A DNA stretch of 64,000 bases from Oscillospiraceae bacterium (GTDB lineage Bacteria > Bacillota > Clostridia > Oscillospirales > Oscillospiraceae): the NCBI GenBank assembly GCA_017436785.1, contig JAFSCK010000088.1:1-64000 (forward strand). Reading direction: 5' to 3'. Position numbers and translations under genes: made by a program. Position 1 is the first letter of the stretch; every line of letters begins with the position of its first letter. Under the pieces are notes generated by a model that was not told the origin of the DNA, did not search any database, and saw nothing but the letters and a program-made list of their open reading frames with translations. This document shows positions 58,389-64,000 of the stretch, in pieces.

Positions 58389-59801
58389 ATGCGCAAAACA
58401 AAGATCATCTGCACCATCGGTCCTGCCAGTGAAAATGAAGAGGTCCTGACCCAAATGTGTCTGGCTGGCATGAATGTCGCCCGCTTGAACTTCTCCCACG
58501 GCACCCACGAGGAGCATGCCCAGAAGGTTGCACTCATCAAGCGTGTTCGGGAAAAGCTGAACCTGCCTATCGCCATTCTGCTGGATACCAAGGGTCCTGA
58601 GTACCGGATCCGTACCTTTAAGGACGGGAAAGTGGAGATCAAGACCGGTGCTGCCTTCACCTTTACGGTCGATGAGATCGAAGGCGACGAGAACATTGTT
58701 GCTGTCAACTATAAGCAGCTAAACAAGGATCTGAAACCCGGTGACATTGTGACTGTCAACAATGGCATGGTGAAGTTCGAGGTCCAGAAGATCGAGGGGA
58801 CCAATATCATCACCAAATGCCTTCTGGGCGGTACCTTAAGCAACCGCAAGAGCATGTCCTTCCCCAATAAGGTCATGTCCGGCCCCTACCTGTCTGAGCA
58901 GGATAAGGCGGATATCATTTTCGGTATCCAGCAGGGTGTTGACTTCGTGGCAGCATCCTTCGTATCCACTGCTCAGGACGTTATTGATATCCGCAACCTG
59001 CTGGATGCAAACGGCGGCAATGATATTGAAGTGGTGGCTAAGATCGAGAACCGTGCCGGTGTGGATAACGTAGTGGAGATCTGCCAGAACTGCGGCGGCA
59101 TCATGATCGCCCGCGGCGATCTGGGTGTGGAAATCCCCTATGTGGAGGTGCCTGCCGTTCAGAAGAAGCTGACCCGGATCTGCCGTATGATGGGCAAGCG
59201 TGTTATTACCGCTACCGAAATGCTGGAATCCATGATCCAGAACCCCCGTCCCACCCGTGCAGAAATTTCTGACGTGGCCAATGCGGTCTACGATGGTACC
59301 TCCTGTGTCATGCTCTCCGGAGAATCCGCTGCCGGTAAGTATCCCGTAGAAGCCGTCAAGGCAATGGCAGAGATCGCCGCCTATACCGAGCAGCATACCG
59401 ACTATAAGCAGCGCTTCCTCGCCACCGAATACATCGGCAAGGATAACTTGGACTGCATTTCCCATGCCGTCTGCTCCATGGCAATGGATGTGAAGGCTAA
59501 GGCCATTGTGGTCTGCTCCGTTTCCGGTAAGACCGCTATGCTGGTCAGCCGCTTCCGTACGCCTGTGAACATTATCGGCATGACCACCGATCCCAAGATC
59601 TGGCGCCGCCTGTCCATGAGCTGGGGTGTTACGCCCGTCATGGCAGAGCAGTTCCCCAGTATGGATGTCATGTTCTACTATGCCAAGAAGGCAACTATGG
59701 AGATCCTGAACCTCCAGCCCGGCGACAACATCGTCCTCACCGGCGGTGCCATCAATGGCCGCTCCGGCAATACCGATACCATCAAAATCGAAATGATTTA
59801 G
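58389..59801 (+). CDS. pyk: Pyruvate kinase
   Basis: The 470-residue enzyme makes ATP and pyruvate from phosphoenolpyruvate, the last step of glycolysis. Signatures: KTKIICTIGPASENEEVLTQ, MNVARLNFSHGTHEEH, LDTKGPEYRI, the active-site KIENRAG (K), MIARGDLGVEIPYVEVPAVQ and the PTRAE metal site. It lacks the extra phosphohistidine-like domain found in Bacillus PykA. GGAGGCATCGCT precedes the start. A TnpV remnant on the other strand overlaps its end. Confidence 0.96.
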   Translation: MRKTKIICTIGPASENEEVLTQMCLAGMNVARLNFSHGTHEEHAQKVALIKRVREKLNLPIAILLDTKGPEYRIRTFKDGKVEIKTGAAFTFTVDEIEGDENIVAVNYKQLNKDLKPGDIVTVNNGMVKFEVQKIEGTNIITKCLLGGTLSNRKSMSFPNKVMSGPYLSEQDKADIIFGIQQGVDFVAASFVSTAQDVIDIRNLLDANGGNDIEVVAKIENRAGVDNVVEICQNCGGIMIARGDLGVEIPYVEVPAVQKKLTRICRMMGKRVITATEMLESMIQNPRPTRAEISDVANAVYDGTSCVMLSGESAAGKYPVEAVKAMAEIAAYTEQHTDYKQRFLATEYIGKDNLDCISHAVCSMAMDVKAKAIVVCSVSGKTAMLVSRFRTPVNIIGMTTDPKIWRRLSMSWGVTPVMAEQFPSMDVMFYYAKKATMEILNLQPGDNIVLTGGAINGRSGNTDTIKIEMI

Positions 59802-59970
59802 TCAAAACCTCCGGCATATAACGGCTCAGCTTGCCACTAAGAAGCAAAACCGCGTACAGAAATGGATGGTATTCTTTGCTGTATCGCAAATGCTTCCATT
59901 CCCATCTTCCGATGAGCCGGGGACCTTTTTCACCCAAGGCTAGACTCGGGATGTAATAATCTTCCTGCAA
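59782..59970 (-). pseudogene. TnpV-like remnant
   Basis: The minus-strand frame starts MQEDYYIPSLALGEKGPRLI and contains RYSKEYHPFLYAVLLLSGKL, matching the N-terminal half of TnpV proteins carried by Tn1549-like and related elements. The true C-terminal part is missing: after SGKLSRYMPEV the frame ends in 8 codons overlapping the pyk 3' end. The match is from family memory. Confidence 0.6.
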
Positions 59971-59995
59971 TTTATACCAAAGTCCATTTTTGCGG

Positions 59996-60036
59996 AATAG
60001 ACCTTGAAGGATTTTTCCTTTGAGGTCTATTTTTTT
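59996..60036 (+). terminator. Probable terminator downstream of pyk
   Basis: ATAGACCT and AGGTCTAT pair with an inner GAAGGA/TTCCTT stem, followed by TTTTTT. It lies 195 bases past the pyk stop, after the TnpV remnant, so the original pyk terminator may have been displaced. From 60037 to 60313 I see no supportable gene. Confidence 0.7.
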
Positions 60037-60350
60037 ACGTAAAGCACTGGGATTCCTTGCGTTATTGTGAATAAAACCAGCTTTTTTATTCCTGATCTTG
60101 ACCCTTTTCGGACGTTAAAAGGAACGAGAAATCGTTTTCCCCATCGCAATCAATTTTGTACCCCCATGAACCTCTAAACTGTTTTTCATACAGGCCTTGC
60201 AGGCTTTCGTTTCTTTCGGCTGATTTTACATAGAGGAGTTTTTTATTTTTATAACAAATCTTTGATGCAGAACATAGGCGTTATTACCTCTGTTCTTTTT
60301 CTGTCTGATATGCTATGATATACATGAATTACAAAATATGGAGGGATCTC

Positions 60351-61262
60351 ATGCTGGATTTTTTGAAAAACGAGGGTGTCAGTCATAGCATCATTGCAGA
60401 AGTAGAGCGGTTTCGGGCAAGCTTTCCTGTCGAAGAAGGTTTGAGCCATCGCATTCCGGTCCCTCGGTATCTGTATTACGGAAAAGACATCTGGGAAGAG
60501 GCCATCACCGCCCTTCTCTGCGGAGAAAACCTTTTGCTGGTAGGCCCGAAGGCCACGGGAAAAAACGTTTTGGCAGAGAATCTGGCTGCTGTTTTTGGAC
60601 GTCCCAGCTGGGATGTTTCCTTCTACATTAACACAGATGCTGCTACTTTGCTGGGAACAGATACCTTTGCTGATGGCGCAGTCACGCTGCGCAAGGGACC
60701 GATCTACCAATGTGCAGAAAAGGGCGGCTTTGGTATTCTGGACGAGATCAATATGGCCAAGAATGAATCGTTGGCGGTACTGCATGCCACGCTGGACTTC
60801 CGGCGCTGCATCGATATGCCCGGTTATGATCGTATCACCATGCACAATGCCACCCGGTTCATCGCCACCATGAATTACGGCTACGCCGGCACCAGAGAGT
60901 TGAACGAGGCGCTGGCTTCCCGCTTTGTGGTCATCGATATGCCTGCCATTACCACCGATGGGATGATCAAGCTGCTTTGCCGCGAATATCCGAAGCTGCG
61001 CCACACTTATGCGGAGCAATTCGCCGGTCTGTTTCAGGATATTCAGAAGAAGTGTGATGGTGGAGAACTGTCCACCAAACCTTTGGACTTGCGGGGTCTG
61101 GTGGCTGCAGTGCGTCTGATGCAGACGGGACTGGAAGGCAATCGTGCACTGGAGCTGGGTTTGGTCAACAAGTCCTTTGATGATTTTGAAAAGCAGTTGG
61201 TCAGAGACGTGATCCGAGCCCGCCTGCCGGGCGCTCTTACCTATGAGGATGTGTTTGTCTGA
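60351..61262 (+). CDS. MoxR-type AAA+ ATPase
   Basis: The 303-residue ATPase has Walker A GPKATGKN (65-72), Walker B GFGILDEINMAK and the sensor stretch RFIATMNYGYAGTRELNEAL. MoxR proteins work with VWA partners as chaperones that insert metals or assemble complexes. The VWA gene follows with TGATG overlap. ATG 60351 has GGAGGGATCTC. No enzyme client is in the window. Confidence 0.88.
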   Translation: MLDFLKNEGVSHSIIAEVERFRASFPVEEGLSHRIPVPRYLYYGKDIWEEAITALLCGENLLLVGPKATGKNVLAENLAAVFGRPSWDVSFYINTDAATLLGTDTFADGAVTLRKGPIYQCAEKGGFGILDEINMAKNESLAVLHATLDFRRCIDMPGYDRITMHNATRFIATMNYGYAGTRELNEALASRFVVIDMPAITTDGMIKLLCREYPKLRHTYAEQFAGLFQDIQKKCDGGELSTKPLDLRGLVAAVRLMQTGLEGNRALELGLVNKSFDDFEKQLVRDVIRARLPGALTYEDVFV

Positions 61263-62959
61263 TGGAGATTCAGGAACAGGAAAAACGCCGTGCCAGCAAC
61301 CTGATCTGGAATGCAGCTCAAGACTATGACTTTGAACCGGACTTCAAGGCCTATGACGAAGAAGGTCAGGCAGATCTGTACTGGAACAGCATCATCGGTG
61401 CAGTCCGAAAAAATTACGGTGCACAGCCCATTGAAAAACTGTTTTCCGCCCTGCGCGGCAGTGAAAACGAAGTGTTATATGAGCAGCTGATCTGGTTGGG
61501 GCTGGAGAATGCGGTTTTCCAGCGGGAGGCTGCCCTGCGCCCTGCGCTGCCTGCCTTGCGCAGGAGCTATGCCCAGCGGGTCATTGCCAGTGTGCAGAGA
61601 GCCAACCTGCTGGAAATTATGGAAGAGGCACATTTTCGCCGTGCACTGGGTGAGGACCCCGCCCTGACACCATGGGACCGCAAAATGCTGGACGCGCTGG
61701 AATTTCCCGGTGACTGGGATGCGGATACCCTGAGCGCCCGCGCGTTGGAAATATTGCAGGATTGCTTCGGCTTTGTCCCCAATCAGGGACAGGGTAAACG
61801 GATAAAAAAGCACGGCCTCTTCCCCCGCAAACGGAAAGAGGAATTATTTGAACCGTCCGCTGTTCGCAGATTCGGCCGAGGATACAGCGAGCATGTCTCT
61901 GCCAGCGATAAGGATCAGATAGGGCCAGCGCGGCGGACGATAACGGATAAAAGCGAAGAGCAGACGGAAGCATTGCTGAAAAAGCACATTTCCGCTTACT
62001 TTGGCCAGGCATTATATGATGAGCGCACCACCGCTGAGCTGGAACGGAAGCTGTGTGTAGACAACCATAAGAACTGCCGATTGTATTATGCGGTGGGCAG
62101 TGCGGAATATGATCGCAAGCTGCGAGGACATTATGCCAAAAGACGCAAGGGCGCACTGAAGCAGATGGCCGCCAACCGTGCAGCCTATGAGGCCGATGCC
62201 CTGCGCCACCGCAATTCCATCCTGCGTCTTACTGCCCGCATTCGCAATGCTATGATGGCCTATCTTCAGCCTACGGTCAATCGCACTGCTTCCGGTATGT
62301 TGGATCCCAGCCGTGTATGGCGGGGCGTGTATCTGGATGACGATAAAGTCTTTACCCGTATCATGCAGAACGACCCCGGTACCCTGTGTGTAGACATCCT
62401 GCTGGACGCATCCTACTCTCAGGTAAATCGACAGGCAATGGTGTCTGCACAGGGTTATATGATTGCAGAAGCGCTGACCCGCTGCAATATTCCTGTGCGT
62501 GTAAGTTCTTTCTGCTCCATCAGCGGATATACGGTTTTGACCCGCTATCGGGATTATTTCGACCGGGATAGCAATGACCGTATCTTCCATTATTTTACCG
62601 CCGGATGCAACCGGGACGGATTGGCGCTGCGGGCCATCTGCCGGGAGATGGAAACGGCACCTTTCGAGCATAAAATGCTGATCCTATTATCCGATGCCCG
62701 TCCCCATGACATCATTCAATTCAGTCAGAACGGCCAGTATGTGGATTATTCCGGAGACAATGGCATCCTGAATACGGCTGCCGAGGTACGTTCGCTGCTG
62801 CACCGGGGGATCTCCGTTATCTGTGTTTTTACCGGCGATGACAACGATGTTCCTTCCGCGCATACCATCTATGGTAGAAATTTTGCCCGTATCCGCAATC
62901 TGGAGCAATTTGCCGATACCGTGGGCACGCTCATTCAGAATCAGATCCGCAGTCTTTGA
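61262..62959 (+). CDS. VWA-domain partner of the MoxR ATPase
   Basis: The 565-residue protein has a helical N-terminal region (to about 360) and a C-terminal von Willebrand A domain (about 375-560) with a complete metal-ion-dependent site: VDILLDASYSQ gives D-x-S-x-S, then ILLSDARPHD. It resembles the NorD/CobT-type partner of MoxR ATPases. It is translated after the ATPase, whose stop it overlaps. The client is unknown. Confidence 0.82.
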   Translation: MEIQEQEKRRASNLIWNAAQDYDFEPDFKAYDEEGQADLYWNSIIGAVRKNYGAQPIEKLFSALRGSENEVLYEQLIWLGLENAVFQREAALRPALPALRRSYAQRVIASVQRANLLEIMEEAHFRRALGEDPALTPWDRKMLDALEFPGDWDADTLSARALEILQDCFGFVPNQGQGKRIKKHGLFPRKRKEELFEPSAVRRFGRGYSEHVSASDKDQIGPARRTITDKSEEQTEALLKKHISAYFGQALYDERTTAELERKLCVDNHKNCRLYYAVGSAEYDRKLRGHYAKRRKGALKQMAANRAAYEADALRHRNSILRLTARIRNAMMAYLQPTVNRTASGMLDPSRVWRGVYLDDDKVFTRIMQNDPGTLCVDILLDASYSQVNRQAMVSAQGYMIAEALTRCNIPVRVSSFCSISGYTVLTRYRDYFDRDSNDRIFHYFTAGCNRDGLALRAICREMETAPFEHKMLILLSDARPHDIIQFSQNGQYVDYSGDNGILNTAAEVRSLLHRGISVICVFTGDDNDVPSAHTIYGRNFARIRNLEQFADTVGTLIQNQIRSL

Positions 62960-62983
62960 ATGGCCACCATGATTGCAATAGAA

Positions 62984-63023
62984 CAAAAAAGCCTTGAGAC
63001 TCGATGTGTCTCAAGGCTTTTTC
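62984..63023 (+). terminator. Terminator of the MoxR/VWA operon
   Basis: AAAAAGCCTTGAGAC and GTCTCAAGGCTTTTT pair around TCGATGT. Confidence 0.92.
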
Positions 63024-63066
63024 CCTTGGCCGGAGTGTAATTATAGGTTTTCAAGAATTAAGCAAA

Positions 63067-63180
63067 CTTGATTGATATCCACATCCATATTGGATGCGTC
63101 TATCAATCAAGGGATTCTCCCACGGGCTAAACAAGTGAGCGCACTGGTGCAGCCCTTTCGAATACCTCTGTCCATCCAAA
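63067..63180 (-). repeat. Post-tRNA mirrored repeat behind tRNA-Pro
   Basis: Behind tRNA-Pro, on the + strand, TTTCGAATACCTCTGTCCAT then CC mirrors the tRNA T-loop and CCA end. Then AAGGGATTCTCCCACGG and GCTAAACAAGTG (63109-63137) matches the block behind tRNA-Leu at 25 of 29 positions. At 63069-63110 TTGATTGATA and TATCAATCAA make a further palindrome. Confidence 0.7.
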
Positions 63181-63181
63181 T

Positions 63182-63213
63182 AAGAAAGCCCACCCGTTGG
63201 GTGGACTTTCTTA
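63182..63213 (-). terminator. Terminator of tRNA-Pro
   Basis: AAGAAAGTCCACCC and GGGTGGGCTTTCTT pair around AAC directly after the tRNA. Confidence 0.9.
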
Positions 63214-63215
63214 TT

Positions 63216-63292
63216 TGGTCGGAGTATCGGGATTCGAACCCGAGGCCTCTTGGACCCGAACCAAGCGCGATACCAAACTTCGCCATACCCCG
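63216..63292 (-). tRNA. tRNA-Pro (anticodon CGG)
   Basis: The minus-strand 77-mer has acceptor CGGGGTA/TACTCCG, D-arm GCGAAGTTTGGTATCGC, anticodon stem-loop CTTGG-TTCGGGT-CCAAG with anticodon CGG reading CCG, T-arm TCGGGTTCGAATCCCGA and encoded CCA. Promoter and terminator flank it. Confidence 0.95.
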
Positions 63293-63303
63293 TAATCTTG
63301 TAT

Positions 63304-63332
63304 ATTATAGCGGGAAATTCCCCGGATGTCAA
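63304..63332 (-). promoter_or_regulatory. Promoter of tRNA-Pro
   Basis: On the minus strand TTGACA and TATAAT with a 17-base spacer. Confidence 0.88.
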
Positions 63333-63344
63333 CCAGAATTATTG

Positions 63345-63372
63345 TCAAAACAGGACTTCATTTGAAGTCCTG
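63345..63372 (-). terminator. Terminator after the SPASM-domain gene
   Basis: On the minus strand CAGGACTTCA and TGAAGTCCTG pair around AA, followed by TTTTGAC. It lies 140 bases past the gene stop; no gene is seen between. Confidence 0.65.
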
Positions 63373-63513
63373 TCAGAACGCAGCTTCCCTGTTTTGTGTT
63401 AAGTAAGACAGTGGGAGCAGTATCATGCATACCGCGCAGACATCTTTAGCTGTCTGCCGGTAAAATGTCCTTCTGGGGTATCATCAAGCCTCTGGCTTAG
63501 CCGGAGGTTTTGA

Positions 63514-64000
63514 TTATCGAAATCTGCGGGCATAGCCGCACTTGCGGCAAAGCTCCTCAGTGGCTTTTTTGTTCTGGAAGCCCTGATAGATGGCCACGGA
63601 GCGGGGCTTGGATAGAATGTCCTCCATGGATTCCAAATGGAGATTTCCCAAAGCAATATCCCCCTCGTGATCCAGACAGCAGGGAACCACGGTGCCGTCG
63701 CATAGAACGCCGATCTGATCCCGAAGCCCGTAACAGAATACCTGATCCCCTTCGTCCTTTGCGGTCAGATCGGGCCAGTCGAATTTGTCACCGTATTCCA
63801 GATAGACCCGCTCTCCAATGCGGAGGCCCCTTCGTTCCTCCTGCCATGGATTATGGAAGGCTACTTTCATGGCGGCTAGGATTTCTCCATTTTTTTCATC
63901 GGCCCCGCCTTGATTCCACAGTCGGTAGACTACAAGCGTTTTCCCTTCTGCAGCCTGTCCGAAGGAAATGCACTGGTGGAGGTAATCTCCAAAGGGCACA
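63514..64000 (-). CDS. Radical SAM/SPASM-domain protein, C-terminal part
   Basis: The frame is open to the right window edge, so the start is outside. It ends in a SPASM-type Fe-S domain: FCYGLRDQIGVLCDGTVVPC with CCLDH, and the final CRKCGYARRF. The seven-cysteine pattern (FCY, LCDG, PCC, CRKC) is typical of auxiliary clusters in enzymes that modify peptides (RiPPs) or sulfatase substrates. The radical SAM core lies off the edge, so the substrate cannot be judged. Confidence 0.8.
   Translation of the reverse strand, partial: VPFGDYLHQCISFGQAAEGKTLVVYRLWNQGGADEKNGEILAAMKVAFHNPWQEERRGLRIGERVYLEYGDKFDWPDLTAKDEGDQVFCYGLRDQIGVLCDGTVVPCCLDHEGDIALGNLHLESMEDILSKPRSVAIYQGFQNKKATEELCRKCGYARRFR

Noticed and set aside
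60040..60313. Minus-strand frame of about 65 codons behind the TnpV remnant
   Set aside because: No start codon with a ribosome site is found; the stretch may be a decayed gene piece, but I cannot support it as a feature.
63072..63365. Open frame running through tRNA-Pro on the plus strand
   Set aside because: It reads the tRNA in antisense and the mirrored repeat; this is an artefact of translating a tRNA.
1..64000. CRISPR array
   Set aside because: No regularly spaced direct repeats with unique spacers are present; the repeats found are palindromes or tRNA-linked.

Overview
The window looks like a chromosomal segment of a low-to-mid GC anaerobic Firmicute of class Clostridia, most like gut Oscillospiraceae/Ruminococcaceae. 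The reasons are strong AGGAGG ribosome sites, consensus TTGACA/TATAAT promoters with 17-base spacers, two T-box riboswitches, NusG-type compact operons with ATGA overlaps, and family markers such as WhiA, DUF4317, RNHCP, DUF1385 and SpoIID-like spore proteins. No rRNA, CRISPR array, plasmid origin or intact mobile element is present. The species is an inference and cannot be fixed from sequence alone.

Layout. 1-600: edge of an integrative element or its remnant (CD1845-like membrane protein, a 14-codon gene stub). 611-3151 (minus): ilvBN acetolactate synthase under an Ile-type T-box. 3190-7533: lysozyme-like lipoprotein with SH3 repeats, a GNAT acetyltransferase, tRNA-Leu with an odd mirrored repeat behind it, and an FAD/Rieske oxidoreductase. 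7596-10810: a TrpXYZ-like ABC importer behind a T-box that carries two antiterminator/terminator modules and a Phe-type specifier. 10924-12732: trxA, trxB and an RNHCP protein. 12807-18024: an RND/MMPL exporter coupled to a GLUG-repeat surface protein. 18112-23639: a compact flavin/Rnf-like operon (two-repeat lipoprotein, ApbE, RnfC, RnfD, RnfG, a small membrane protein) with no rnfA, rnfB or rnfE. 23641-29989: nudC, murB, whiA, dnaE. 30011-39011: a lipoprotein plus two-component system running into DUF1385, prmC, recA, recX, rimO, pgsA. 39194-44864: DUF4317, a cytidylate-kinase-like protein, an AEC transporter, and a pullulanase fused to a Nudix domain. 45004-48386: gltX and trpS, separated by a nested palindromic repeat. 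48392-50540: CHAP-like protein, three small conserved-looking proteins, and an operon of three micropeptides facing an AraC-type regulator. 50582-53685: regulator, phosphoesterase, small membrane proteins, a possible small RNA and a second CDP-alcohol transferase. 53751-56411: spore-type SpoIID/peptidoglycan-binding operon. 56490-64000: asnB, pyk, a TnpV remnant, a MoxR/VWA pair, tRNA-Pro with the same mirrored repeat, and the end of a SPASM-domain protein.

How it works together. Much is housekeeping (amino acid supply, translation, DNA repair and replication, cell wall). The parts most likely to hold something new are the reduced Rnf-like flavin operon with divergent flavinylation motifs, the AraC-controlled micropeptide operon with a 21-base-spaced direct repeat, the double-terminator T-box, and the tRNA-mirroring repeat family found behind both tRNA genes.
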